64,000 bases of DNA. Origin: an uncultured Sulfitobacter sp. GTDB taxonomy: Bacteria > Pseudomonadota > Alphaproteobacteria > Rhodobacterales > Rhodobacteraceae. The notes below the pieces were generated by a model that saw nothing but the letters and a program-made list of their open reading frames with translations, was not told where the DNA came from and made no database searches. Each line of letters opens with the position of its first letter. Within the stretch, counting starts at the first letter, position 1. Shown here piece by piece: positions 33,682 through 43,298 of this stretch. The stretch covers positions 1 to 64,000 of the forward strand of contig NZ_CANMQS010000003.1 of assembly GCF_947500075.1 (NCBI RefSeq), given 5' to 3'. Position numbers and translations under genes: made by a program.

Positions 33682-35832
33682 TCAGACACTCTGTTTCTCT
33701 CGTTTAGACGCATCCCCATTCCGATGCCGCCTGATTTGCGCAACATCACTATCGGCTTCGAGTGTCAGCATCAGGGCATGAAGGTGTTCAATGTCTCGCA
33801 ATGAGACATAGATCAGAAGGCGGTAAAAGTCAGGTTTTCGTTCGATAAATTCCAAGTCTGAAATATTGGCGGCGGCCTCGCCGATCAAGGTGCAGATGCG
33901 CCCCAGATTGCCGGTGCCGTTGCCGAGGGTCAGATCGATGGTCACATCGTATACCGCAGGGTGATTGCCCTCATGCCAGCGCAGGTCGATCCAGCGCTCG
34001 GGCTGGTCTTCATACACGCTCAGCTTTTCGCAATCGATGGTATGGACCGTCACACCCTTGCCGCGAAATGTAATGCCGATGATCCGCTCACCGGGCAGCG
34101 GGCGACAACAGGTGCCGCGGTCAAAAGACTGGCCGGGTTCCAGACCAACAACCGCTTCCTGCGCGTTGATCTGGTCGCTCTTGCGCGGGGCAAGATCGGC
34201 ATAAACCGCCTGCACCACCTCGCGGCCTGTCAGCTCCGAACTGCCCAGCTGCGCCAACAGGTCTTCGACGCTTTCCAGCCGCATGTTCTTGCAGGCTGTG
34301 CGCAGCGCCTTGTCCGTGGCCTTGCGCCCCACCTGCGCAAAAGCAGAGCGGGCAAGCTCCTGCCCCAGCTTCACAAACCGCTCCCTGTCCACCGCGCGCA
34401 GCGACCGGCGGATGGCGCTTTTGGCCTTGCCGGTGGTGGCAATGTCCAGCCATGTGGCTTGCGGAGTCTGGCCTTCGGCGCTGATGATCTCAATGCTCTG
34501 GCCGTTCTTCACGCGGGTCCACAGGGGCACGCGCATGCCGTCCACCTTGGCGCCCACACAGGCGTTGCCGATGCGGGTGTGAATGGCATAGGCAAAATCA
34601 ATCGGCGTCGCTCCACGCGGCAGCTTGACCACATCCCCCTTCGGCGTGAAGCAGAACACCTGGTCGGCGTACATTTCCAACTTCACCGCTTCCAGAAAAT
34701 CCTCGTGATCATCCTCGGCATCGAATTGTTCGGTCAGTTGCGAAATCCACTTGGCCGGGTCCACGGCAAAGGGGTTCTGCGTGCGCACCCCGTCGCGATA
34801 GGACCAATGCGCCGCCACGCCGGTTTCGGCCACGTCGTGCATCTGCCGCGTTCTGATCTGCACCTCGACCCGCTTGCCGTCCCGGCCCGAAACCGTGGTG
34901 TGGATCGACCGATAGCCGTTGGATTTGGGCTGGCTGATGTAATCCTTGAACCGCCCCGGCACCGCGCGCCAGCGCTGATGGATCGCGCCCAGCGTGCGGT
35001 AACAATCTTCTTCGGTGCCGGTGATCACGCGGAAGCCATAAATGTCGCTGAGCCGGGAGAAACTTTGCTCCTTCTCCTCCATCTTGCGCCAGATGGAATA
35101 GGGTTTCTTGGCGCGGCCGAACACATCAGCGATCACGCCCGCGCGCTCCAGCTCATGGCGCATGTCGGTGGTGATCCGCTGGATCACATCGCCGCTTTCG
35201 CGTTGCAGCGTGATGAAGCGGCGCATGATGCTGGCGCGGCCTTCAGGGTTGAGCACCTTGAACGCCAGATCCTCCAGCTCCTCACGCATCCACTGCATGC
35301 CCATCCGGCCTGCCAGTGGTGCATAGATGTCCATCGTTTCGCGTGCTTTCTGGGCCTGCTTTTCGGGGCGCATCGCCTTGATGGTGCGCATGTTGTGCAG
35401 CCGGTCTGCCAGCTTGACCAAGATCACCCGCAGATCCTTGGACATCGCCATAAAGAGCTTGCGAAAGTTCTCGGCCTGCTTGGTCTCGGTTGAGTTCAGT
35501 TGCAGGTTGGTCAGCTTGGTCACGCCGTCGACCAATTCCGCCACCTCAAGGCCGAACATCTCCTCCACATCCGTGAAAGAGGCTTTGGTGTCCTCAATCG
35601 TGTCGTGCAGCAATGCGGTGATCAGCGTGGCGTCGTCCAGCTGCTGTTCGGTCAGAATGGCAGCGACAGCGACGGGATGGGTGAAATACGGCTCGCCCGA
35701 GTGGCGGCTCTGCCCCTCGTGCATCTTCGCGCCATAGTCAAACGCCGCCTTGATCAGCGGCGCGTTGGTTTTTGGGTTGTAGGCCCTGACAAGGTCCAGC
35801 AAGGCATCAGCACTGATCTCTGCGGTCTGCAT
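33682..35832 (-). CDS. Bifunctional (p)ppGpp synthetase/hydrolase (RelA/SpoT)
   Basis: The stringent-response enzyme of alphaproteobacteria, 716 residues. The N-terminal HD hydrolase domain is intact (FTHPVAVAAILTE, LLHDTIEDT), then the synthetase domain (SDIYGFRVITGTEEDCYRTLG and GYRSIHTTV), TGS (FTPKGDVVKLPRGATPIDFAYAIHT split over residues 390-415) and a C-terminal ACT domain. Because both active sites look complete it is probably the only long RSH protein in the cell. It lies 34 bases downstream of rpoZ. Confidence 0.95.
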   Translation of the reverse strand: MQTAEISADALLDLVRAYNPKTNAPLIKAAFDYGAKMHEGQSRHSGEPYFTHPVAVAAILTEQQLDDATLITALLHDTIEDTKASFTDVEEMFGLEVAELVDGVTKLTNLQLNSTETKQAENFRKLFMAMSKDLRVILVKLADRLHNMRTIKAMRPEKQAQKARETMDIYAPLAGRMGMQWMREELEDLAFKVLNPEGRASIMRRFITLQRESGDVIQRITTDMRHELERAGVIADVFGRAKKPYSIWRKMEEKEQSFSRLSDIYGFRVITGTEEDCYRTLGAIHQRWRAVPGRFKDYISQPKSNGYRSIHTTVSGRDGKRVEVQIRTRQMHDVAETGVAAHWSYRDGVRTQNPFAVDPAKWISQLTEQFDAEDDHEDFLEAVKLEMYADQVFCFTPKGDVVKLPRGATPIDFAYAIHTRIGNACVGAKVDGMRVPLWTRVKNGQSIEIISAEGQTPQATWLDIATTGKAKSAIRRSLRAVDRERFVKLGQELARSAFAQVGRKATDKALRTACKNMRLESVEDLLAQLGSSELTGREVVQAVYADLAPRKSDQINAQEAVVGLEPGQSFDRGTCCRPLPGERIIGITFRGKGVTVHTIDCEKLSVYEDQPERWIDLRWHEGNHPAVYDVTIDLTLGNGTGNLGRICTLIGEAAANISDLEFIERKPDFYRLLIYVSLRDIEHLHALMLTLEADSDVAQIRRHRNGDASKREKQSV

Positions 35833-35866
35833 CGCCGGTGCCTTTCAGCCTCCGGTCAGAACGGCG

Positions 35867-36220
35867 TCAGCCCTGACCTTGCGCCGCCATCAACTGACGC
35901 AGCAACATCTCTTCGGACATGCTGTCTTCTTCAGGCTTGTCCTGCTCCTGACCCATCAAAAGCGCCATGGCGTCTTCTTCAGGCTCATCGACTTCGATCT
36001 GGCTCTGGTTGCTTTCGATCAGACGCTCACGCAGATCATCGGCTGACTGCGTTTCTTCCGCAATCTCCCGCAGGGAGACAACCGGGTTCTTGTCGTTGTC
36101 GCGGTCCACAGTCACAGCAGAACCCGCGGAAATTTCCCGCGCCCGATGTGCGGCCAGCATCACCAGATCAAAACGGTTGGGAACTTTATCGACACAGTCT
36201 TCGACGGTTACGCGGGCCAT
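35867..36220 (-). CDS. rpoZ: RNA polymerase omega subunit
   Basis: Helps assemble RNA polymerase and is part of the ppGpp-binding site in many bacteria. The 117 residues begin [20 protein letters not shown] and contain [11 protein letters not shown]; the acidic tail (from about 75) is longer than in E. coli, as usual for alphaproteobacteria. ATG 36220 is chosen over a start seven codons upstream. Location before relA/spoT is standard. Confidence 0.95.
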   Translation of the reverse strand: MARVTVEDCVDKVPNRFDLVMLAAHRAREISAGSAVTVDRDNDKNPVVSLREIAEETQSADDLRERLIESNQSQIEVDEPEEDAMALLMGQEQDKPEEDSMSEEMLLRQLMAAQGQG

Positions 36221-36292
36221 GGAATACTCCAATTTCAGCAAATGCGGTCAGAAGACGGTTATCTAGGGCGGATTCTCCTGATTTACAAGCGT

Positions 36293-36904
36293 CTATTGCA
36301 TCACCACAACGCTGTCGCGATCAGCCTGCGGCAGGGCCTCCAGCATCTCGGTCACGGTGCGGTTCAGGGCCGGGTGGCGCCAGTCCGGCGCGACATCGGC
36401 AAGCGGCACCAGCACAAAGGCGCGGTCTTGCAAACGCGGGTGCGGCAGGACCAGTTCCTCTGGCGCCTCGGCCATTTGTTGCGACAGTTCAAGCTGACGC
36501 CAGCGCGCATGGGTATGGAGGTCAGGCAACAGCAAATCGCCGATGGCAATCAGATCCAGATCAATCATGCGTTCGCCCCATCGGGCCCGGCGTACGCGAC
36601 CCAGATCGGCTTCAATCCCGTGCAACACCGCCAGCACCTCCTCAGGAGGGCCGGGCAACGCCAGCCGCGCTGCTGCATTGGCAAAGTCGGGGCCTGCGCC
36701 AGCGGGAAACGCCGGGGTTCGATAAATTGGACTCCGACAACGAATCACCGCCCCCTTTTCCTTTAGCGCAATCAGCGCCATATTGAGGGTATCTGCGGGC
36801 GAACCGGCAGATGACGTAAGGTTAGACCCAAGTGCAATTAGGACATCATCGTTGGTTTTGAGCGGTAGACCGCCGTTTTCCCCGTGACCCAAGGCTTGCG
36901 ACAT
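36293..36904 (-). CDS. folK: 2-amino-4-hydroxy-6-hydroxymethyldihydropteridine pyrophosphokinase
   Basis: Transfers pyrophosphate to the pterin in folate synthesis. The 203 residues show LIALGSNLTSSAGSPADTL, the RTPAFPAGAGPDFANAA loop, the RWGERMIDLDLIAIGD block and LPHPRLQDRAFVLVPLADVAP. The N-terminal 20 residues before the domain are not conserved; a GTG at 36979 would make it longer. It is divergent from the NYN gene. Confidence 0.92.
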   Translation of the reverse strand: MSQALGHGENGGLPLKTNDDVLIALGSNLTSSAGSPADTLNMALIALKEKGAVIRCRSPIYRTPAFPAGAGPDFANAAARLALPGPPEEVLAVLHGIEADLGRVRRARWGERMIDLDLIAIGDLLLPDLHTHARWRQLELSQQMAEAPEELVLPHPRLQDRAFVLVPLADVAPDWRHPALNRTVTEMLEALPQADRDSVVVMQ

Positions 36905-37027
36905 GATCAAAAATCCATAGTGATGCGCCGGAATTGAAGGCGCTGGTTTGTTAATTGGTTCTACTTCAGTCTCTGACACAACACATTTTCACTATCTTCA
37001 GGCGTGGTCGACGCTGAAAGGATACAT

Positions 37028-37585
37028 ATGTTTTACAAGGACGAGCGTCTGGCGCTGTTTATTGATGGCTCCAACCTATACGCAGCTGCGAAAACCCTCG
37101 GGTTTGACATTGACTACAAACTGCTGCGGCAGGAGTTCATGCGCCGGGGCAAGTTGCTGCGCGCGTTCTATTACACCGCGCTTTTGGAAAATGACGAATA
37201 TTCCCCCATTCGCCCGCTGGTGGACTGGCTGAATTACAACGGATTTTCCATGGTGACCAAACCCGCCAAGGAATACACCGACAGCATGGGCCGCCGGAAG
37301 GTGAAGGGCAACATGGACATCGAACTGGCCGTTGATGCGATGGAACTGGCCCCGCGCGTGGATCACATTGTCATCTTCTCCGGCGACGGCGATTTCCGCC
37401 CGCTGGTGGAAAGCCTGCAACGGCAGGGCGTGCGCGTCTCTGTGGTGTCGACGATCCGCAGCCAGCCTCCGATGATCTCCGACGATCTGCGCCGTCAGGC
37501 GGACAACTTCATTGAGCTGGAAGAATTGCGCGACGTGATCGGCCGTCCCCCCCGTGAAGGCGGCGCCGACACCGTCGGGCGGTAG
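37028..37585 (+). CDS. NYN-domain (LabA/DUF88) putative ribonuclease
   Basis: A 185-residue PIN-like NYN protein. The acidic metal-binding residues stand out: ALFIDGSNLYAAAK near the N-terminus, KGNMDIELAVDAME in the middle and IFSGDGDFRPLVESLQRQG. The C-terminal ISDDLRRQADNFIELEEL is the usual LabA end. The family is related to RNA-degrading enzymes, but targets are mostly unknown. ATG 37028 follows AAAGGA at the right distance. A terminator lies 35 bases after the stop. Confidence 0.88.
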   Translation: MFYKDERLALFIDGSNLYAAAKTLGFDIDYKLLRQEFMRRGKLLRAFYYTALLENDEYSPIRPLVDWLNYNGFSMVTKPAKEYTDSMGRRKVKGNMDIELAVDAMELAPRVDHIVIFSGDGDFRPLVESLQRQGVRVSVVSTIRSQPPMISDDLRRQADNFIELEELRDVIGRPPREGGADTVGR

Positions 37586-37619
37586 GGTCAGGACCCATCA
37601 AGCTGGTCCATCTGCCAAG

Positions 37620-37642
37620 AGCCCCGGTCACCGGGGCTTTTT
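37620..37642 (+). terminator. Terminator of the NYN gene
   Basis: AGCCCCGG and CCGGGGCT pair around TCA and are followed by TTTT, a textbook rho-independent terminator. Confidence 0.92.
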
Positions 37643-37695
37643 GCTGTTTGAGGGACCCGCGCGCGCACAGGCAATTGTCCCGCGGGGTCTGATGG

Positions 37696-37801
37696 TGCGC
37701 AGGGATATTTTTGGCCAAAAAGAGGGGCCAGGTCGGTACGCCGGCAGCAGCCCGTGGTCCGGCGATCCGAGCGTGGCAGGCACGGGGTGGAGAAGGGGTG
37801 A
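37696..37801. repeat. Dispersed intergenic repeat, copy 1
   Basis: The first 37 bases (37696-37732) are identical to 52967-53003 and include the palindrome TTTTTGGCCAAAAA. A second block, GGCAGGCA (37775) and AGAAGGGGTGA (37791), recurs at nearly the same distance in copy 2 (53045 and 53061). The middle differs. It lies between the convergent NYN and response-regulator genes. No open frame is shared by the copies. Confidence 0.85.
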
Positions 37802-37825
37802 ACCCCTGATGAATGTCAACAGACC

Positions 37826-38788
37826 CTAGTTCGGCCGCCGCGCGATGCGCACTTCGGAATCTGCGGCTTCATCCAGATCACGTGATGCCGCTTGCAGCAG
37901 GAAAAGCGGCTCCGCGTCATAGGGCAGATCACGATACTTCACCTGTCCCAACCGGAAAATCGTGCGGTGCTGGGCGGCTGGGAAAAACCGAGTGTCCGCT
38001 TTCAGGGCCGCCCGTTCAAAAGCAGCAATCATCGACGCAGTTTCCCCTTCGTGGCTGCTGTGGGCGAGGCCCATGAAGACCCCCTCCCCCTGATAAGAGA
38101 CGATCCCGTCCAGCTCTGCCATTTCCTGGGTCAGATGTTGTGACAGATGCACCAGATACCGCTCCCCCTCCGCAGTGCGCAGGGCGCTGGTGATGGCTGC
38201 AAGGTTTTCGATCTTCATCATCACAACCGAAAGGCTTTGGCGGGTTGGCCTGGCAATCCGTTGCAGGCAGTTTTCGAACACATCATCGGTGACCATACCG
38301 GTTTCCGTCTGCGGATCCTCCTCCCCCTGCCGCTGCGCTGCGCAGTGACGGCGAAAGGCATTCTCAAGCTGTTCAGGCGCCTGCGTCGGCGCGCGCATCC
38401 AGCGGGCCAGATCGGCATTGCGCAATTCCGCGGCGTGGATGCGGGTTTCAAGCTCGAACATCTCGAACGGCTTGGGGATGTAATCCCATGCCCCCGCGAC
38501 AAATGCCTGCGCCATGTGATGTCTGTCACTGAGCGCGCTCAGCATGATGATCGGCACAATCTCATACCCTTTGATCCTGCGGATATGGGTGATCAGCTCG
38601 ATCCCCGTCATCCGAGGCATGCTCACATCCAGCAGGATGCAGTCAAACGGCGTGTCGGAAAAGTCGATATGGCTGAGTGCCTCTCCTCCCGATCGGGCGA
38701 AATGCACATCTTCGTAACCAATGGAGAGAAGGAAAATCTCGATGATCTCAAGGATAATTACATCATCATCGACAACAAGTATGCGCAT
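37826..38788 (-). CDS. Response regulator with degenerate GGDEF-like output domain
   Basis: A 320-residue protein. The receiver domain (1-120) is complete: D7-D9, phospho-acceptor D54 in LLDVSMPRM and K in IPKPFE. After a linker, residues 165-300 have the look of a GGDEF domain (SLSVVMMKIENLAAITSALRTAEG and a beta-hairpin), but at the active site there is YQGEGVF instead of GGDEF, so cyclase activity is unlikely. It may bind nucleotide or only partner proteins. No kinase gene is adjacent. It is convergent with the NYN gene and divergent from ispH. Confidence 0.75.
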   Translation of the reverse strand: MRILVVDDDVIILEIIEIFLLSIGYEDVHFARSGGEALSHIDFSDTPFDCILLDVSMPRMTGIELITHIRRIKGYEIVPIIMLSALSDRHHMAQAFVAGAWDYIPKPFEMFELETRIHAAELRNADLARWMRAPTQAPEQLENAFRRHCAAQRQGEEDPQTETGMVTDDVFENCLQRIARPTRQSLSVVMMKIENLAAITSALRTAEGERYLVHLSQHLTQEMAELDGIVSYQGEGVFMGLAHSSHEGETASMIAAFERAALKADTRFFPAAQHRTIFRLGQVKYRDLPYDAEPLFLLQAASRDLDEAADSEVRIARRPN

Positions 38789-39058
38789 CTATTCTTCCCT
38801 TCCCGGGACTCACGCCAAAGCACACAGAAGCCGATCAAAGGTGAAAAACTATGGGCTGTCAGGCATTTATCCGTCGTACGTATAGAGAGGTCTTTCGGTT
38901 GTAATGTTAATATAGGACAAAATCCACAGGTTTTGTCACTTAAAGTTGAAACCGTTAACCGCACCTAAACCCAAGGGTTTTCTTCGCAGCTGCGACGCTG
39001 GTGAAACTGGACCTTGGCCTGCGCAGGTATTAGGTCTGTCGTGACACAGGAGAGCGCC

Positions 39059-40009
39059 ATGACCCAATCGCCACTGACCCTATACCTCGCCGCGCCCCGT
39101 GGCTTTTGCGCAGGCGTGGACCGGGCCATCAAGATCGTTGAAATGGCGTTGGAGAAATGGGGCGCGCCCGTCTATGTGCGCCACGAAATCGTGCACAACA
39201 AATTTGTCGTGGACAGCCTGCGCGACAAGGGCGCGGTGTTTGTCGAGGAACTCTCGGAATGCCCCGACGACCGGCCGGTGATTTTTTCCGCCCATGGCGT
39301 GCCGAAATCCGTGCCCAGCGCCGCGCAGGCCCGCAACATGGTCTATGTCGATGCGACCTGCCCGCTTGTCTCCAAGGTGCATATCGAAGCCCAGCGCCAC
39401 GCCGACAACGGGTTGCAGATGATCATGATCGGCCATGAAGGCCACCCCGAAACCGTGGGCACCATGGGGCAACTGCCCGAGGGCGACGTGCTGCTGGTGG
39501 AAACCCCCGAAGACGTGGCAACGGTCGAGGTCCGCGATCCAGCCAAGCTTGCCTATGTCACCCAAACCACCCTCAGCGTGGACGACACCGCCGACATTGT
39601 CGCCGCCCTCAAGGCGCGGTTCCCCGCCATTGTCGGCCCGCACAAGGAAGACATCTGCTACGCCACCACCAACCGTCAGGAAGCCGTCAAGGCGATGGCC
39701 CCCAAATGCGACGCGATGCTGGTGGTCGGCGCGCCCAATTCATCAAACTCCAGACGTCTGGTGGAGGTCGGCGCGCGGGCAGGCTGCGCCTATGCGCAAC
39801 TGGTGCAGCGCGCCACGGACATCGACTGGCGTGCGCTGGACGGGATCAGCAGCATCGGCATCACCGCAGGTGCCTCCGCCCCCGAGGTGCTGATCAACGA
39901 AGTCATCGACGCCTTCAAGGACCGCTATACCGTGACCGAGCAACTGGTTGAGACAGCGGTGGAGAATGTGGAGTTCAAAGTGCCCCGCGTGCTGCGCGAA
40001 CCGGCCTGA
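39059..40009 (+). CDS. ispH: 4-hydroxy-3-methylbut-2-enyl diphosphate reductase
   Basis: The last enzyme of the non-mevalonate isoprenoid pathway, an iron-sulfur protein. The 316 residues have the three cluster cysteines C17 ([11 protein letters not shown]), C101 (DATCPLV) and C200 ([11 protein letters not shown]), plus IFSAHGVP and the [10 protein letters not shown] motif. ATG 39059 follows AGGAGA; the open frame upstream is not homologous. The 270 bases before it hold no gene and probably both divergent promoters. Confidence 0.96.
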   Translation: MTQSPLTLYLAAPRGFCAGVDRAIKIVEMALEKWGAPVYVRHEIVHNKFVVDSLRDKGAVFVEELSECPDDRPVIFSAHGVPKSVPSAAQARNMVYVDATCPLVSKVHIEAQRHADNGLQMIMIGHEGHPETVGTMGQLPEGDVLLVETPEDVATVEVRDPAKLAYVTQTTLSVDDTADIVAALKARFPAIVGPHKEDICYATTNRQEAVKAMAPKCDAMLVVGAPNSSNSRRLVEVGARAGCAYAQLVQRATDIDWRALDGISSIGITAGASAPEVLINEVIDAFKDRYTVTEQLVETAVENVEFKVPRVLREPA

Positions 40010-40551
40010 ATGATCCGATCAAAAGGCTTTCAGCCAGCTGGTCATGGGCAGACGGCACAGAGGATCGCGCAGTGATCCTCGAAGGCCCTGATGGATGGCG
40101 TGCATCCGGGAAGCAGGGCCAGACGCGATATTGGCTTTCCTGCACGGCATCCTTCGAATGCACTTTTGTAAACGTCATCACGTCTACTGATGCTGGCAAG
40201 CATGAACTGAAGCTGCACCGCACAATGGACGGCTGGAAAGATGCGAACGGATTGATCTTGCCCTGCAGTCGGAATGCCCTTGATCCGGACATCGCCTGCA
40301 CCGCATTAACCAACACTTACCCCATTCGGAGACTGGAAAAACAGGGCATAGCGGACGCGACGATTGACGTGCTCTTTATTCCCGTTCCAACGCTCTCACC
40401 GCGAATTGTATCGCAACGCTATACCAAAGTAGAGGACGGCTGGCGGTACGAGAACACACTCAGTGGATTTACAGCGTTGCTTTCCCTCGACAAAGACGGT
40501 CTGGTCACAGACTATCCCGGTGTCTGCAAGCGAACAAAGGCTTCATCATGA
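40010..40551 (+). CDS. Putative glycolipid-binding family protein with unclear start
   Basis: From GTG 40072 the frame encodes 159 residues whose C-terminal half fits the putative glycolipid-binding family (PF06475): CTALTNTYPIRRL, then TVxV-type strands and LSLDKDGLVTDYPGVCKR. The codons between 40012 and 40072, in the same frame, also look homologous (WSWADGTEDRAVIL), but no ATG, GTG or TTG starts them; the ATG at 40010 is in another frame and stops at once. The gene therefore starts internally, uses a weak codon, or is damaged. Its stop overlaps the LysE-family start (ATGA). Function unknown. Confidence 0.6.
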
Positions 40552-41162
40552 TCACCCTGCAATTCCTCCTGACGGCCTTTGTCGTCGTCATCGCGCCCGG
40601 CACCGGGGTGATATACACCCTTGCTCTGGGCCTTGGCCAAGGCCGCCGTGCCGCCCTCTGGGCCGCACTTGGGTGTACCTTCGGGATCGTCCCGCATCTG
40701 GCCGCCGCGACGCTGGGGCTGGCTGCTGTGCTGCATACGTCTGCTTTGCTGTTCACGGTGATCAAATTCGCCGGGGTGGCCTATCTTCTCTATCTGGCGT
40801 GGCAGAGCCTGTCCTCTGGCGGGGCGCTGAACGTCTCGGGCACCCAAACGCGCGACAGCGGCTGGCGCATTGCCCGGCGCGGCGCGTTGATCAATATCCT
40901 CAACCCCAAACTGTCGATCTTCTTTCTGGCCCTGCTGCCCCCGTTCCTCAGCGGCGCGGCGGCAACGGCAACGTCTGAGATGGTGATGATGGGCGCGATC
41001 TTCATGCTGATGACCTTTGCGGTCTTTATCCTCTACGGCTGTTTTGCCGCTGCCGCCCGGACCTGGCTGCTGGGATCCGAGGTGGTGATGCGCTGGCTCA
41101 GCCGGTCTTTCGCCGCCATCTTTGCCGCACTGGCCGGGCGGCTGGCGCTGGAACGTGCATGA
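40548..41162 (+). CDS. LysE/RhtB-family amino-acid exporter
   Basis: A 204-residue membrane protein with about six helices. The family signature is clear: VIAPGTGVIYTLALGLGQGRRAALWAALG near the N-terminus, LLYLAWQSL and RRGALINILNPKLSIFFLALLPPF. Members export lysine, threonine, homoserine or similar compounds; the substrate cannot be read. Coupled to the upstream gene by a 4-base overlap. Confidence 0.9.
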   Translation: MITLQFLLTAFVVVIAPGTGVIYTLALGLGQGRRAALWAALGCTFGIVPHLAAATLGLAAVLHTSALLFTVIKFAGVAYLLYLAWQSLSSGGALNVSGTQTRDSGWRIARRGALINILNPKLSIFFLALLPPFLSGAAATATSEMVMMGAIFMLMTFAVFILYGCFAAAARTWLLGSEVVMRWLSRSFAAIFAALAGRLALERA

Positions 41163-41181
41163 CCCAAAGGACCCTTGACTG

Positions 41182-41634
41182 ATGAGCCGCATCCCCGCCC
41201 CAGCCCTTTTGCTTGGCATCGCCGGGCTGATCCCCTTTGTCTGGGCCGCCCTGCTGATCCTTGGTCTGTCCGGCGGGCGGGAGGCAAACCTGCCCCCTGC
41301 CCTCTCTGGCGACGGTCGGCTGATCATGATCCGCTACGGCGGGATTATCCTGCCGTTCATGTCCGGGGTGCTCTGGGGCTTTGCCACCAAAGCCAGCGGC
41401 GGCCGCGCGGTGGCGGCCTACGCGCTGTCAGTGCTGCCTGCACTGTGGTGGTTCTTCATGCCCGGCACCGGTGCGGTCAGCGCGCTGACCAACCTCGCCA
41501 CCGGGTTTCTTGCGGTGCTGATCCTTGATTTCTTCTTCCACCGCTGGAACCTAACCCCCGGCTGGTGGATGACCCTGCGGATACAGCTGACCGTGATCGT
41601 GCTGATCTGCCTCGCGATTGGCATCTGGGCATGA
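41182..41634 (+). CDS. DUF3429 small membrane protein
   Basis: A 150-residue protein with four or five hydrophobic helices. The pattern PAPALLLGIAGLIPFVWAAL, YGGIILPFMSGVLWGFA and a C-terminal MTLRIQLTVIVLICL matches DUF3429, a family of unknown function. The start has TTGACTG upstream and no strong ribosome site. Its TGA overlaps the ATG of the methyltransferase gene (ATGA). Confidence 0.82.
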   Translation: MSRIPAPALLLGIAGLIPFVWAALLILGLSGGREANLPPALSGDGRLIMIRYGGIILPFMSGVLWGFATKASGGRAVAAYALSVLPALWWFFMPGTGAVSALTNLATGFLAVLILDFFFHRWNLTPGWWMTLRIQLTVIVLICLAIGIWA

Positions 41635-42224
41635 GCGATCCTGAAACCCTCGCCGTCTATGCCGCCAAAGTGGGTGATTACGTCGCCCTGACCGGTGATG
41701 GCGCCACCCGCGACCCGTTGCTGCGCGCGTTCATCGCGGATCTGCCCACAGGGGGCCACGTCCTTGACCTCGGCTGCGGACCGGGACACGCGGCGGCCAC
41801 CTTGGCAGAAGCGGGCCTGCACGTCACGGCAACCGACGCCGTGGCTGAAATGGTCGAGATCGCCGCGCAACACCCCGGCGTGACCGCCCGTGTCGCCACC
41901 TTCGATGACATCTCCGAGGCAGCGGCCTACGACGGCATCTGGGCCAACTTCAGCCTGCTCCACGCCCCCCGCGCCGACATGCCCCGCCACCTCTCTGCCC
42001 TGCACCGCGCGTTGAAGGCCAACGGCCTGCTGCACATCGCGCTGAAGACCGGGACAGGCGAAAAACGCGACCCCATCGGGCGGCTTTACACCTATTACAC
42101 CGACGCAGAACTCTCCGGCCTGCTGGCAGACGCGGGCTTCACCGTCACCTCCCGTGCCACGGGGCGCGAAAAAGGGCTGGACGGCGTCCCCGCCGATTGG
42201 TTAGCCCTGCGCGCATATGGCTAA
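41631..42224 (+). CDS. Class I SAM-dependent methyltransferase
   Basis: A 197-residue methyltransferase of the Methyltransf_25/11 type. Motif I is [20 protein letters not shown], followed by [23 protein letters not shown] and LHIALKTG. No substrate domain is attached, so the target is unknown. ATG 41631 is coupled to the previous stop, and the end overlaps the rnhA start by eight bases. Confidence 0.88.
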   Translation: MSDPETLAVYAAKVGDYVALTGDGATRDPLLRAFIADLPTGGHVLDLGCGPGHAAATLAEAGLHVTATDAVAEMVEIAAQHPGVTARVATFDDISEAAAYDGIWANFSLLHAPRADMPRHLSALHRALKANGLLHIALKTGTGEKRDPIGRLYTYYTDAELSGLLADAGFTVTSRATGREKGLDGVPADWLALRAYG

Positions 42225-42672
42225 GCTCTTTGCATACACAGACGGCGCGTGCTCAGGAAACCCCGGTCCGGGCGGCTGGGGTGCGCTGATGCAGGCCCGC
42301 GACGGCGACACGGTCGTCAAGGAACGCGAACTCAAGGGCGGGGAGGCCAACACCACCAACAACCGCATGGAGCTTCTTGCCGCCATCCACGCGCTCGAGA
42401 CCCTTGAGCGCCCGACAGAGATCACGGTGGTCACAGACAGCAACTACGTCAAGAACGGCATCACCGGCTGGATCTTCGGCTGGAAAAAGAACGGCTGGAA
42501 GAACGCGGCCAAGAAACCCGTCAAAAACGCCGAACTGTGGCAACGCCTGGATGCGGCGACCGCGCAGCACAGCGTCACATGGGAATGGGTCAAAGGCCAC
42601 GCAGGCCACCCTGAAAACGAACGCGCTGACGCGCTGGCGCGGGCGGGCATGGCGCCGTTCAAGCCCAAATGA
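42217..42672 (+). CDS. rnhA: Ribonuclease HI
   Basis: Removes RNA from RNA:DNA hybrids. The 151 residues carry the catalytic acids D9 ([15 protein letters not shown]), E52, D74 (VTDSNYV) and D138 (ENERADALA), and the basic handle [20 protein letters not shown]. Full length for the family. It overlaps the methyltransferase gene upstream and the TRIC-family gene downstream. Confidence 0.96.
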   Translation: MAKLFAYTDGACSGNPGPGGWGALMQARDGDTVVKERELKGGEANTTNNRMELLAAIHALETLERPTEITVVTDSNYVKNGITGWIFGWKKNGWKNAAKKPVKNAELWQRLDAATAQHSVTWEWVKGHAGHPENERADALARAGMAPFKPK

Positions 42673-43292
42673 CCCTAGTTGCCCTGCTCGATTACGCCTC
42701 CGTGCTGATCTTTGCCCTGACTGGTGCATTGGTGGCCAGCCGCGCGCAGCTCGACATTGTCGGCTTTGCCTTTATCGCCAGCCTCACCGCCCTTGGCGGC
42801 GGCACCACCCGTGACGTGCTGCTGGACCGCAACCCGATCTTCTGGATCGACAACCCCACCTACCTTGCCGTCGCCGCCGCAGCGGCACTCACGGTGTTCT
42901 TCACTGCGCATCTCTTTGAAAGCCGCCTGCGCGCGCTCATATGGCTCGACAGTTTTGCCCTGTCCATCGCCGTGGCCGCCGGCGCAGGTGTGGCCATCGC
43001 ACTGGACCAATCGGCAATCATCGTGATCCTGATGGGCATGATCACCGGCTGCATGGGCGGTCTGATGCGCGACGTGGTGGTCGATGAAGTGCCCATTGTC
43101 CTCAAACAGGGCGAGCTTTACGTCACCGCCGCCTTTGTCGGAGCCGCCACCGCCGCCCTTGCCCGTGCCTTCGATCTGGACAGCACCATCGCCCTGCTGG
43201 CCTGCGCCGGCGCCTGCTGGACCCTGCGCGCAGGCTCCCTCGCCTTCGGCTGGCACCTGCCCGTCTACAAAAGCATGCCGCCCAAGACCTGA
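42669..43292 (+). CDS. TRIC-family (UPF0126) membrane channel protein
   Basis: A 207-residue protein with seven predicted helices and the internal duplication of the bacterial TRIC family: [20 protein letters not shown] and [19 protein letters not shown] in the first half, [20 protein letters not shown] in the second. Relatives form trimeric cation channels. It starts four bases before the end of rnhA and ends at the repeat at 43299. Confidence 0.88.
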   Translation: MTLVALLDYASVLIFALTGALVASRAQLDIVGFAFIASLTALGGGTTRDVLLDRNPIFWIDNPTYLAVAAAAALTVFFTAHLFESRLRALIWLDSFALSIAVAAGAGVAIALDQSAIIVILMGMITGCMGGLMRDVVVDEVPIVLKQGELYVTAAFVGAATAALARAFDLDSTIALLACAGACWTLRAGSLAFGWHLPVYKSMPPKT

Positions 43293-43298
43293 ACCCCA

